From positions 1-10,056 of the forward strand of contig JASHYD010000798.1 of the NCBI GenBank assembly GCA_030043175.1: a stretch of DNA of 10,056 nucleotides, read 5' to 3'. Both the position numbers and the translations under genes were made by a program. The notes under the pieces were generated by a model. It was given only the letters and a program-made list of their open reading frames with translations. It had not been told where the DNA came from and ran no database searches. This document shows positions 1 to 6,855 of this stretch, in pieces (position 1 is the stretch's first letter; the number at the start of each line of letters is the position of its first letter). The DNA is from Xanthobacteraceae bacterium. GTDB lineage: Bacteria; Pseudomonadota; Alphaproteobacteria; Rhizobiales; Xanthobacteraceae.

Positions 1-178
1 TCGCCATCTCAAATCCAACACCTCAAAAACCCGCACACATTCACTGTTTCGTCAAGGAGCTATGCTCTACGATCTTATCCCAATGATGCCAGAGCCGCGT
101 CTGCGACCTCTGGTCGAACGCTTCGGCGCTATGCTGCTCGAAATCCCCGCCTTTGCCGGATTCTACGGGGTCATTTGA
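1..178 (+). CDS. IS4-family transposase, C-terminal end (partial at window edge)
   Basis: The frame starting at base 2 is open from the window edge to a TGA at 176-178 and gives about 58 residues. It contains TSKTRTHSLFRQG followed by MLYDLIPMMPE and ends in FYGVI. A basic stretch leading into SLFRQG near the C-terminus is characteristic of IS4-type DDE transposases, and the tail length after that motif fits the family. An ATG at 62 has an AAGGAG upstream, but the frame is open above it and the motif spans it, so I read 62 as an internal methionine. The bases just after the stop (about 181-197) may hold the terminal inverted repeat; I could not confirm this because the other end lies outside the window. 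The assignment is from memory of the family. Confidence 0.65.
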   Translation, partial: RHLKSNTSKTRTHSLFRQGAMLYDLIPMMPEPRLRPLVERFGAMLLEIPAFAGFYGVI

Positions 179-253
179 AAATGAGGGGATTCATGAGGGC
201 CGAAGCAGCACCGCAATTTCGGCCGTAGCTCGGAGGTAAAGCGCGCCCGGATC

Positions 254-290
254 AAAACCGGATGCTGGCGATGGCTGGCGTCCGGTTTTT
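254..290. terminator. Strong bidirectional rho-independent terminator
   Basis: A nearly uninterrupted 16-bp stem closes on a 4-base loop (gatg, 269-272). The outer arms AAAACCGGA (254-262) and TCCGGTTTT (281-289) are perfectly complementary, and the inner part pairs with three G-T wobbles. The plus strand ends the stem in a T run (286-290) and the minus strand ends in TTTT, so it can stop transcription both ways. It lies 63 bases beyond the stop of the minus-strand gene at 353-724 and also downstream of the IS4 transposase, so it would insulate both. Confidence 0.7.
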
Positions 291-300
291 CAACTCAAGT

Positions 301-320
301 GTAGCTATGAGGATAGCTAC
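301..320. repeat. Perfect short hairpin (8-bp arms)
   Basis: GTAGCTAT (301-308) and ATAGCTAC (313-320) are exact inverted repeats around a 4-base loop. There is no T run next to them. The hairpin sits between the terminator and the stop codon of the minus-strand gene, so it could protect that mRNA's 3' end or be a small protein-binding site. The role is unknown. Confidence 0.4.
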
Positions 321-352
321 GGCGGCCTGGTCAATGGCCTGTTTCTGATCCA

Positions 353-724
353 CTATTGTTTCGGCGGCAGCGCCGGGGCAGGGGTCGAAGGTCGCGGCGG
401 TACTAGCGGCGACCCACTGAGCTTCATTCCCGCACCCGACATGCTGCTAACCGTGAAGTTTTGTTTAAAATTAGCCTTAGTGGTTGCTCCGGTCGCGGTG
501 AGCGTAACCGTTTTTTGAAGGTAGCCTAGCGCATTCTTGAAGTCGACATAGGTTACACCGGAGAGGGTGACCTGTCCTCCTGTCTCACTGCCCCCGCTCG
601 CGGATGCAATTTTCTGGCTACCACTCAAGATAGTGATGTTTTGAAGTGGCTCCCCATAAGCAACCACCGGCGCCAGCGTCAGCGCCGCAATCATCACCCG
701 ACGAGTGTTCCGCAACATCTGCAT
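353..724 (-). CDS. Small secreted protein of unknown function
   Basis: The protein is 123 residues long. I chose the ATG at 724 because AGAGGA lies four bases upstream; the frame is open further upstream (to 778) but that start has no ribosome site. The N-terminus is basic and followed by a hydrophobic core (VMIAALTLAPVVAYG), a typical Sec signal peptide cleaved near residue 24. The mature part is rich in Ser, Thr and Gly with alternating hydrophobic residues (ITILSG, VTLSGVTYVDF, VTLTATG), suggesting beta structure, and ends in a Pro-rich tail (VPPRPSTPAPALPPKQ). I do not recognise a family. It is probably periplasmic or extracellular, transcribed alone and ended by the terminator at 254-290. 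The good ribosome site, the signal peptide and the terminator make it a credible gene. Confidence 0.6.
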   Translation of the reverse strand: MQMLRNTRRVMIAALTLAPVVAYGEPLQNITILSGSQKIASASGGSETGGQVTLSGVTYVDFKNALGYLQKTVTLTATGATTKANFKQNFTVSSMSGAGMKLSGSPLVPPRPSTPAPALPPKQ

Positions 725-948
725 TATCCTCTTTACGATTAATCCCCGCAGGTCAGAGCCTGCGCGCCAAGCATACATCGCGCTGGCAGTCCTGTCATAG
801 GCAACCCCTGCCAGAGGCGTTTTAAACGCAACGGCGGGTCGACCACGGCCGACACTGCACCGATGCCGGCCGCGCTATCCGAACTTAAGCAATTGGCGAC
901 CTTGACCGGCAATTTTTGTGGGGCGCCCGCCCAAAAACGCGAATCGAA

Positions 949-1173
949 TCAACGACGCCTGGTCGCAAATCGCCTGTGGTGTAGACCAGCTTCGGCCAGC
1001 AACGCACTCATATGCGCGGAAACTTTCTCGAACGCCTCAACGCGGGCCGGCCACGCCTGATCCTTGTTGTAGCGGGCGACCAGATCAGCGCGCTGATGGC
1101 TGATCGCCAGCTCGGCGATGTCCTCAGGAATGGCGAGGCGGGACATCATAGTGCGCGCGGTTCTGCGTAGGTA
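949..1173 (-). pseudogene. Tyrosine recombinase (phage-type integrase), C-terminal remnant
   Basis: Reading the minus strand from about 1173, the frame gives LRRTARTMMSRL, then IPEDIAELAISHQRADL and VARY. These correspond to the C-terminal half of the catalytic domain of a tyrosine site-specific recombinase: the box II Arg (codon 1167-1165, as in HDLRRT), the His of the ISH motif, and the nucleophile Tyr (codon 1071-1069) nine residues after that His. The N-terminal arm, core-binding domain and first catalytic Arg are absent. The His that should come three residues before the box II Arg is replaced by unrelated sequence, which puts the break at about 1170. The frame continues upstream to 1356 only by chance. 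A remnant of an integrated element; no att site or tRNA was seen nearby. Confidence 0.65.
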
Positions 1174-1174
1174 A

Positions 1175-1351
1175 GGCCGAGAGGAAGGTGAGGTAGCGGG
1201 GCAAGCCAAGGCGTTGCTTGCCGTGCTCGGATCACGCGGCATGCGCCTCTCCAAAGAGGCTCGCACGCGCATCCTCGCATGCACCGACATCGAGCAAATG
1301 GACGCGTGGCTCCGCAAGGCTGCCTCGGTGGCGTCCGTCGAACTGTTCTGA
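1175..1351 (+). pseudogene. C-terminal tail of an Rpn / PD-(D/E)XK-type protein (remnant)
   Basis: A frame that opens just after a TAA (1172-1174) and stops at a TGA (1349-1351) reads GREEGEVAGQAKALLAVL, SRGMRLSKEARTRIL, ACTDIEQMDAWLRKA and SVELF. The run of Gly-Glu-Lys residues, the alanine/leucine helix, the ARxRILACTD motif and the WLRKA end match the C-terminal tail found on many Rpn-like (YhgA/DUF4351-type) nuclease-related proteins. Only about 58 residues remain and the catalytic nuclease domain is missing. The family link is from memory of that tail. Its truncated end abuts the truncated end of the integrase fragment at about 1170, so both genes were cut at one rearrangement point. Confidence 0.5.
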
Positions 1352-1877
1352 GCCAACGGTGGCCCCTCCGCCAGTCGAGCCCCAGCCAGCCAAGTTCACT
1401 GGACGGTGATCCCCTCAGTCCGAGGCCGCAGCTCTCTGCGTCTTGCCGGGCATTCGTGTGCATGGCGGCGCCCGCTGTAGATGCCTAGTCCCGGCGAATT
1501 CGCGGATGCGCATTTAGCTGGCACGCCTGAGGAGGATCACGCCTGCTGTGTAGCGTAAGCAGTGCAAGGAGCGGAGCAGCTGGAGCGGGAAGCTTCGCCA
1601 AGCAACTGCGTGTTGAGGGGTTTGGCGGCTTGGCGGTAACGGACCTGGCCTTCGGCCGCCAGCGCGGCCGCCGCCGCGCGACGCCGCGGTTCTCGAGGAA
1701 GGCCGAGTGATCCGCCATCGGCGTCGCACCTTCCCGGCAACGGTCCTCATGCACGGTCCGTCGGCGGCTCGACTGGCGGGGACGCGAAAGCCCTCTCAGT
1801 GACGCTCCCTAGGAGTCTGGCGGGGCATGTCCCGACAGCGTGGGGCCGCCACGGGCCGCCTGACCCACTGGGGGCTT
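1352..1877. other. Gene-free, GC-rich stretch
   Basis: I find no frame here with both a plausible start and a recognisable protein. Open frames exist on both strands because the region is GC-rich, but they are rich in Arg, Pro and Ala, lack ribosome sites and overlap each other. The stretch may hold eroded gene remains I cannot identify. Its right end carries the regulatory region of the following transporter gene. Confidence 0.5.
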
Positions 1878-1895
1878 GTGTGATCTACCTCACAC
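1878..1895. promoter_or_regulatory. CRP-type operator upstream of the substrate-binding protein gene
   Basis: GTGTGA and TCACAC form perfect arms around a 6-base spacer, giving an exact match to the CRP core TGTGA-N6-TCACA. It lies 78 bases before the ATG at 1974. A possible -10 element (TATGGT, 1913-1918) sits downstream with a poor -35, the arrangement expected of an activator-dependent promoter with the activator centred near -40. Binding and regulation are inferred from the match only. Confidence 0.5.
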
Positions 1896-1973
1896 TCTCT
1901 GCGCTGAAGAGTTATGGTAAACTTGGTAGCGTTTGCGGGCTTTCGCCGATCGAACGCCGCGGAGATTTCCTGA

Positions 1974-2963
1974 ATGACCAGACGGCGCGAATTTATTGCG
2001 GGGGTCGCCGGTGCGGCTGTTTGGCGGGTGGCGGCACGGGCGCAACTGCCCGACCGGATGCGGCGGGTCGGGTGCCTGTACGCATTTGCGGAGAACGATC
2101 CGATAGTGCAGGCGCGCGTGGCAGTGCTTCGGGAAGGGCTCGCGCAACTCGGATGGACGGAGCACAATGTTCGAATTGAGGAGCGGTTTGCCGAGGGCCA
2201 TGCCGATCAAATGCAGGTATACGCGGCCGAGTTGGTGGGTTCGGCACCCGACGTCATCGTCGCCAACTCCACACCCGCCCTTGCGGCGCTAAAACAGGCG
2301 ACGCGCACTATTCCGATCATCTTCTCCGTCGTCAGCGATCCAGTCGGGCAGGGTTTCGTCGCCAGCTTGGGCCATCCCGGCGGCAACATCACCGGCTTTT
2401 CATTCGCCGAGTTTGCGATGCTCGGGAAGTGGCTGGAGACGCTTAAGGAGATCGCCCCCGGCGTCAAGCGGATAGCGCTCGTGTTCAACCCGCAGGTAGC
2501 GCCATATTACTCCACCTTCCTGCGCGATTTCGAAGGGGCTGCGGCAACGCTCGCTGCCGAGCTTTCGGCGACGCCGGTGCGTGAGGAGGCGGAGATCGAG
2601 GCTGCCGTGTCGGCATTTTCCCGCGAACCCGGCGGTGGTCTGATCGTTGCGCCCGACCCATTCATGAACACACATCGCGCACTCGTGATCGCGCTAGCTG
2701 AGCGGCATCGACTTCCTGTGATCTATGGCAACCAGTCTTTCGTCAGGGACGGCGGGTTGATTTCATACGGGCCGGAGACGCTAGATATCGTCCGTCGCTC
2801 AACGTCGTATGTAGATCGCATCCTGAGGGGCGGAAGGCCTGGCGAGTTGCCAGTGCAAGCGCCAGCCAAGTATGAGTTGCTGATCAATCTTAAGACCGCA
2901 AAGGCACTCGGCCTCACGGTGCCGGTGACCCTGCGCGTGCGCGCCGATGAGGTGATTGAATAG
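1974..2963 (+). CDS. ABC transporter substrate-binding protein (ABC_sub_bind family), Tat-exported
   Basis: The protein is 329 residues, the usual length of this family. Residues 3-10 (RRREFIAG) form a twin-arginine signal, followed by a hydrophobic stretch and an Ala-rich cleavage site (AARAQ, residues 20-24), so it should be exported folded to the periplasm. The mature part shows family landmarks: LREGLAQLGWTE, then DVIVANSTPALAALKQAT, PIIFSVVSDPVGQGFV, HPGGNITGF, KRIALVFNP, GGLISYGP, and the C-terminal LLINLKTAKALGLTVP. It would bind a small solute for an ABC importer; the ligand cannot be read from sequence. No permease or ATPase gene is adjacent, so it is an orphan. The ATG is supported by a weak GGAG at 1961-1964 and by the signal peptide starting there. 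It is preceded by a CRP-like site and followed by a paralogue. Confidence 0.9.
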   Translation: MTRRREFIAGVAGAAVWRVAARAQLPDRMRRVGCLYAFAENDPIVQARVAVLREGLAQLGWTEHNVRIEERFAEGHADQMQVYAAELVGSAPDVIVANSTPALAALKQATRTIPIIFSVVSDPVGQGFVASLGHPGGNITGFSFAEFAMLGKWLETLKEIAPGVKRIALVFNPQVAPYYSTFLRDFEGAAATLAAELSATPVREEAEIEAAVSAFSREPGGGLIVAPDPFMNTHRALVIALAERHRLPVIYGNQSFVRDGGLISYGPETLDIVRRSTSYVDRILRGGRPGELPVQAPAKYELLINLKTAKALGLTVPVTLRVRADEVIE

Positions 2964-3164
2964 CCCTTTGCCGAACACTCCTCGAGACAAGTGGCGGTGC
3001 ATCGCGCGCCCGCCCCAGATCGAGCCTTTCGTCGATTGCGCGCCACAGTCGCGTTTGCGAAGCCCGTACACGTTCTCCTGGTCAGGACCGGACATCTTAG
3101 CCCCGTTTTTATTCGTTTTGCGCGCCACGCGACTGCGCTAGGCTGCCGCCCGCAGGAGGGAGGC

Positions 3165-4151
3165 ATGCTGTTGCGGCGGCGCGAGCTCATCGCTGGGATC
3201 GGAGGCGTGGCGGCGTGGACGTTTCGTGCGCGAGCACAGCAGCAGCCGCCGACGGTAGCATTCGTCACTTCCAGATCGGAGCGTACCTCACGCTTCGCAG
3301 CGGATGAGTTCCGCAAAGGCCTCGGGGAAACTGGCTATGTCGAGGACCGAAATGTAACAGTCGAGTACCACTGGCTGGACGGCCAGTTCGATCGGCTGCC
3401 GGCGCTGATGGCGGACATCGTCCGCCGTCGCGTTGCCGTCATCGCCACGCCCAGCAATACCCTTGTCACGACCACAGCTAAAGCAGCGACAGCGACGATC
3501 CCGATCGTCTTCAGCGTCGGCACAGACCCTGTCAAAACTGGTCTTGTCGCGAGCTTCGCCCGGCCGGGTGGCAATGTCACTGGCATCCATTATATGGCTC
3601 TGGAGGTGTCGGCAAAGCGGCTGGCGCTCCTACATGCGCTGGCGCCTAAGGCCACTCGCGTGGCTATTCTTGTTAATCCAGCCGATGGTCCGAGCGCGAA
3701 TGTTACAGTACGGAGCGTTGAGGACGCTGGCCGCTCCATCGGACTACGGACCCGGGTTCTCAATGCAAGCACGAGCCAAGAGATCGATACCGCCTTTGCG
3801 ATCCTTGCCGAGGAACGCGCGGGCGACATTCTTTTTGTTGCTGCCGACGGGTTTTTCCAAGGCCGCGGCGAGCAACTGGTCGCCTTGACCGCGCGTGACG
3901 AGATTCCTGCGGCTTATCCGGATCGCGCCACCGTGCAAGCCGGAGGGCTGATGAGTTACGGAACCGACGGAGGGGAGATGTTTCGTCACGTCGGCGTCTA
4001 CACCGGCAACATCCTCAAGGGTGCCAAGCCGGCCGACCTGCCGGTCCAAGAGTCGACGAAATTCGAATTCGTCATCAACCGCAAGACCGCCAAGGCGCTC
4101 GGGCTGGAGATTCCTGTGGTGCTGAGGGTATCCGCCGATCTGATTGACTGA
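3165..4151 (+). CDS. ABC transporter substrate-binding protein (ABC_sub_bind family), second copy
   Basis: The protein is 328 residues starting at the ATG at 3165, which has an AGGAGG (3154-3159) at good distance. The frame is open back to 2991, but that extension would put 58 residues before the signal peptide and has no ribosome site. The N-terminus has a twin-arginine-like motif (RRRELIAG, residues 4-11) and an ARAQ cleavage region. Family landmarks include FRKGLGETGYVEDRNV, PIVFSVGTDPVKTGLV, ARPGGNVTGIH, RVAILVNP, GGLMSYGTDG and NRKTAKALGLEIP. It clearly belongs to the same family as the upstream gene but the two have diverged, so they are not a recent duplication. The 201-base gap and separate strong ribosome site allow either co-transcription or its own promoter. 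The ligand is unknown. Function as a periplasmic solute receptor is firm at family level. Confidence 0.9.
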   Translation: MLLRRRELIAGIGGVAAWTFRARAQQQPPTVAFVTSRSERTSRFAADEFRKGLGETGYVEDRNVTVEYHWLDGQFDRLPALMADIVRRRVAVIATPSNTLVTTTAKAATATIPIVFSVGTDPVKTGLVASFARPGGNVTGIHYMALEVSAKRLALLHALAPKATRVAILVNPADGPSANVTVRSVEDAGRSIGLRTRVLNASTSQEIDTAFAILAEERAGDILFVAADGFFQGRGEQLVALTARDEIPAAYPDRATVQAGGLMSYGTDGGEMFRHVGVYTGNILKGAKPADLPVQESTKFEFVINRKTAKALGLEIPVVLRVSADLID

Positions 4152-4157
4152 CAAGTC

Positions 4158-4180
4158 GTGACCAGGCGTAACGCGGTCAC
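4158..4180 (+). terminator. Hairpin just after the second substrate-binding protein gene
   Basis: GTGACC (4158-4163) pairs exactly with GGTCAC (4175-4180), and inside it GCG (4166-4168) pairs with CGC (4172-4174). It begins seven bases after the stop codon of the gene ending at 4151. No T run follows, so it is not a classical intrinsic terminator; it may be a 3' stabilising hairpin or a factor-dependent stop. It also overlaps the end of the truncated minus-strand gene. Confidence 0.35.
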
Positions 4181-4401
4181 AAAGAAAGCGGACCGACTCT
4201 GGGTTGGTTTCCTGCCCTGGATGCGGGCGGCTCGTACCACGAAAAGGTCGGGTGAGTCCATATGCCGGACAAGTCCGGGATCGATGATGTGCCTTGCCGC
4301 GACTCCTGCGTGGACGCCGCCGATGAGAATAGGATTGCCGCTGAGACTGAGGTCGTAGCGATCATTAATGTTTGCGTCGTGGGTTTGCGTGGAAGTTTCA
4401 T
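4177..4401 (-). pseudogene. Secreted protein gene, truncated after the N-terminus
   Basis: The ATG at 4401 has a GGAGG seven bases upstream and starts a clear signal peptide (MKLPRKPTTQ, then a hydrophobic stretch ending in AAS). The mature start reads IPDLSGIWTHPTF and WYEPPAS. The DLSGIW(x)HP and EPxAS pattern recalls the N-terminus of larger secreted proteins of unknown function in Bradyrhizobium, so I think the original was several hundred residues long. Here the frame ends at a stop (4177-4179) after 74 residues, only 26 bases from the end of the convergent substrate-binding protein gene. After about EPPAS the sequence stops looking like the family, which fits a frameshift plus deletion of the rest. 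The promoter and start look intact, so a short secreted peptide could still be made. Confidence 0.5.
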
Positions 4402-5060
4402 ATTGGCGCCTCCGAAATGAAATGCGCGGGGTAGGTCGCACCAAAGCGGGTGTACCCACAATTAGCACTAAAATTGGATTTTTAACGCTCGCCCGTGTGG
4501 GCACTAACGCGGCCGCTAAACTTGCAGGACTTCAGCACGCCCCGCTGGCAGCTCGGAGGCGAATATACGTCGGCACCCTCGTCCGACAACTAAAAGTACA
4601 ACTACATCGAGCAATCAGTACAGCACCCCCACCTCAAAAACCTTACGTTAACGCTATGATAAGATCAATACAATCACCAGCAATACACGTTTGCGGTGTG
4701 CCAATTTGAGAATTCGCCAAACAGCCGCCTGTCGCCAAGCGGAATCCTTTGCGATCCTTTGCTCGAAAGGTTTCCATGATAGTCGGGAATTGGCCCTCCC
4801 CTGCCGACTTGGGCGGCGCACCAAATTCGTCAGCTTATATGAGGCCCTTCCGGTCAAGAGGTTAGAGCGCATTACTGCAATTGCTGGCCTTCCGAATCGC
4901 TCTCAGCAATTTTTTCCAGGGTCTGCGTTTTCGTTGACCGTGCCTCTCTGACATAATCATAGTTAATGACTCGTTACCGCCGCCGCATGTATATTACCTT
5001 TTGAGACGCAGGTCGAGCGCAGTTATCCCTCTGCCGCAGGCACAAATCACCCGACCGAAG
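4402..5060. other. Intergenic stretch with no recognisable gene
   Basis: The first 20 bases hold the ribosome site of the minus-strand gene starting at 4401. Beyond that, the part from about 4440 to 4700 is less GC-rich than its surroundings, a possible sign of foreign origin. A plus-strand frame at 4691-4951 could give 86 residues but starts at TTG without a ribosome site and has no recognisable domain. No hairpin, repeat or RNA gene stood out. Confidence 0.4.
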
Positions 5061-5071
5061 GCGAAGTTACC

Positions 5072-5149
5072 GAGGACGTGATGCGGCCACACCTGAAAGG
5101 GAAGGCGACGCTCGTATGATTCGCCGACGACTTCGTGATGACCTTTGAG
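5072..5149 (+). pseudogene. Group II intron reverse transcriptase remnant (FADD box)
   Basis: The plus strand reads EDVMRPHLKGKATLV, then a TGA (5117-5119), then FADDFVMTFE. This matches the segment of group II intron-encoded reverse transcriptases that runs into the catalytic box, normally LVRYADDFV; a single CGA to TGA change at the Arg codon explains the stop. The two Asp codons at 5126-5131 are the metal-binding pair. Only about 26 codons are recognisable. Neither the earlier PQG motif nor the later thumb/maturase and endonuclease domains can be followed. It is a dead fragment. The short length is the main reason for caution. Confidence 0.5.
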
Positions 5150-5273
5150 ACGGTCTGGGCTTCGCCCCCGTGCCGTGGTTGGCAGCGCGCCAGGCGCTCG
5201 AAGCCGGCGAGTATCGGCTCTTGCGCGACACATGCGAAACCAGTTGGCAGACGATCTTGAGGGTCAGGGTCGG

Positions 5274-5560
5274 CTAACGCGCCGTCATTGACGGATGATT
5301 GAGTGCTTGGGGCAGCATGAACCACAAGTCGGGGCGCGCACGCCGCTCTCTGCACCACCGCTTTACATCCTTGGTCAAATCAAGCCTTGGTCCTGCTTGA
5401 CGGGCCGAGTTGCGCGGCGGCCTGAACCGCCACGAGTGCGCTGAGATCGCGGCCGGGCGCGAAGCCGCCATCGCGCATCACCGCCATACCCGCGGTAGGC
5501 TCCTGCGAGGGAGATCGGCACATCATCGGGCGAGACCCAGACACGCGATAGAACCAATCC
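5274..5560 (-). pseudogene. Probable IS110-family transposase remnant
   Basis: On the minus strand one frame gives GGFAPGRDLSA (about 5469-5437). A second frame picks up with WRFRPPRNSARQAGPRLDLTK (ending at the TAG at 5274-5276). Joined, they resemble the IS110 C-terminal domain, where GDA...F(x)SGRDLAAWLGLVPRQNSSGGKxRLGxITK is the usual course. A GDA upstream in a third frame (near 5479) fits the same order. At least two frameshifts are needed, no start is present, and the catalytic DEDD half is not seen. The call rests on short motif similarity and is uncertain; the region could be some other eroded gene. Confidence 0.35.
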
Positions 5561-5660
5561 GCCTATTTGTGTTTGCGAGCACATCGATCAGGGCGGGCGG
5601 TTTCTATGCTCCTGGCCATCAAAGGCGATCCCCGCCTTCCTTGGCAAACAGGAGACGACC

Positions 5661-5768
5661 ATGACGACCACTGAGATCAAGACGATCCGAGACCGGGCCA
5701 ACGACAATGTCTGTCAGCGCCATCCTGCTCGCCCCAAGAGGCCAAATTTGAAGGAGAGAAAGTCATGA
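5661..5768 (+). CDS. Possible short ORF overlapping the next gene start
   Basis: The ATG at 5661 has AGGAG about six bases before the gap to the start, and encodes 35 residues beginning MTTTEIKTIRDRAND and ending in a basic tail. Its TGA (5766-5768) overlaps the ATG (5765) of the coiled-coil pseudogene by the sequence ATGA, an arrangement often used for translational coupling. No domain is recognised. It may be a real leader peptide, or a remnant of another gene. Confidence 0.25.
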   Translation: MTTTEIKTIRDRANDNVCQRHPARPKRPNLKERKS

Positions 5769-6538
5769 AAATGAGTTTGCTCGTTCGGCGGTCGTCATTG
5801 CGGTGCTGGCTAACGTGGGATCGGCATTGGCCAAGAACCCAGCGCGATTGGGGCCTACAAGGCGGAAGTCGCCAAGGTCGTCCAGTCGTGGGTCGATGCG
5901 CGCAACCGAAAACTTAGGGATGAGTTAAAGTCCCTCGGGGTTGAGTATACGGTCAAATCGGAGAAGTCGAGTGCGGTACAGAAAACCGCGGGTAAGCTGG
6001 ATGAATTGAAAACAGCCCAACAGAAGCTGGTAAATTTAAAGGGGGACTTGGTGAATCTTTGGCGGAAGCATCCATCGCAGCCGTCAAGGGCAAGGTAGGG
6101 GCCGACGCCGATATCCGAAAATTCAACGATCAAATTAAAGCTATGGATAAAGAGATAGAAGATAATGACGGAAAAATAAGGACTCAAGAGTCTTTTCTAG
6201 ACGCGCGGACGAGAGACGATAATAGAGTAGGAGCAGAGCTTGAGAAAACAAAGCAAGAAATCGCGAACACCCGCAAGGAGCTAGCCTCGTCCCTTGCTAA
6301 GGATATCAGAAGCATCCAATCGCGGGAAAAGCGTGACCCGAAGCTCAAGGACCCAAAAGCAAACTGGGGTCCGCTCCTTGCCCAATTCATGAAGAATCAG
6401 ATCGCCACCAAACCGTGGATAATCAATGTCTCCGCGCAAGTAACATGGAGTCAGGGGAATTTTGCAAGCGGCACCCCCCCGGTCGTGACAGTAACCTGCG
6501 CAGTGCCGCCGAACGCACCGAATGTTGTGTGGCAGTAG
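5765..6538 (+). pseudogene. Secreted coiled-coil protein gene with three single-base frameshifts
   Basis: No single frame covers it, but three corrections give one continuous protein of about 257 residues. The ATG at 5765 follows AAGGAGAG. Adding one base near 5787 joins MKMSLLVR to AVVIAVLANVGSALA, a full signal peptide with an ALA cleavage site. One base near 5840 continues it as SAIGAYKAEVAKVVQSWVDA, and one near 6055 joins LKGDLV to SLAEASIAAVKGKVG. The middle (roughly residues 60-180) is rich in Lys, Glu, Asp and Gln with heptad-like spacing (DQIKAMDKEIEDND, ELEKTKQEIANTRKEL), indicating long coiled coils. The C-terminus (about WIINVSAQVTWSQG to VVWQ) is hydrophobic with Pro-rich turns. 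The stop is at 6536-6538. I know no family for it. Each missing base lies in a short run of one base (G, C, A), so sequencing error is as likely as true decay; the coding pattern is otherwise intact. Confidence 0.55.
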
Positions 6539-6739
6539 GCGCAGAGCATAGCCATCTTCGTACTCCTTCCTTGCTGATGCGGGCTCGTGCCCAGGCAACT
6601 GTTCGGGTATGGAAGAAGCGATCGGAGCTCCAAGCTCATCTGCGGTTTACCATCCAAGACGGTTGCGGGCTTCCGGTCGCAACGGGGGCGGTGTTATGAA
6701 CCGACCCCCGTCACCCCTCAGTATGCTCCTTCGCGTCAT

Positions 6740-6845
6740 ACAAGACGGCGCGAGTTCATTGCGGGGCTCGGCGGGGTGGTGGCGTGGCCGCTAGCGGCGA
6801 GGGCGCAGTAGCCTGAACGGATGCGGCGGGTCGGAGCTTGCGGCG
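6740..6845 (+). pseudogene. N-terminal remnant of a third ABC_sub_bind protein
   Basis: TRRREFIAGLGGVVAWPLAARAQ is followed by a TAG (6809-6811) and then PERMRRVGACGA in the same frame. This parallels the start of the gene at 1974 (TRRREFIAG ... AARAQ, then PDRMRRVG), so the homology runs straight through the stop: a Gln or Leu codon has become TAG. The initiator ATG is also gone; the triplet before the Thr codon is CAT. Nothing beyond about codon 37 is recognisable. It is a promoterless fragment of a twin-arginine signal and the first residues of a periplasmic binding protein. Confidence 0.7.
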
Positions 6846-6855
6846 CCTCGACATG

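Noticed and set aside
1796..2210. Open frames on the minus strand and an extra plus-strand frame over the start of the first binding protein gene
   Set aside because: They overlap the regulatory site and the real gene and show no protein-like sequence.
2991..3164. N-terminal extension of the second binding protein gene to 2991
   Set aside because: It would place 58 residues before the twin-arginine signal and has no ribosome site, whereas AGGAGG precedes the ATG at 3165.
2723..3316. Long open frame (197 codons) on the minus strand opposite the first binding protein gene
   Set aside because: It lies mostly antisense to a clear family gene, has no ribosome site and has the Ser/Arg/Pro-rich makeup of a shadow frame. 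Such antisense frames over the 3' end of this family are familiar misannotations.
3998..4504. Minus-strand frame of 168 codons across the end of the second binding protein gene
   Set aside because: Half is antisense to the gene at 3165-4151. The upstream half is better explained by the signal-peptide frame starting at 4401.
5150..5277. Frame reading GFAPVPWLAARQALEAGEY
   Set aside because: It looks somewhat protein-like but has no start, follows a stop directly and matches nothing I can name with confidence.
5855..6390. Minus-strand frames opposite the coiled-coil gene
   Set aside because: They are shadows of the plus-strand coding pattern, Ser/Phe-rich because they oppose Lys/Glu-rich codons.
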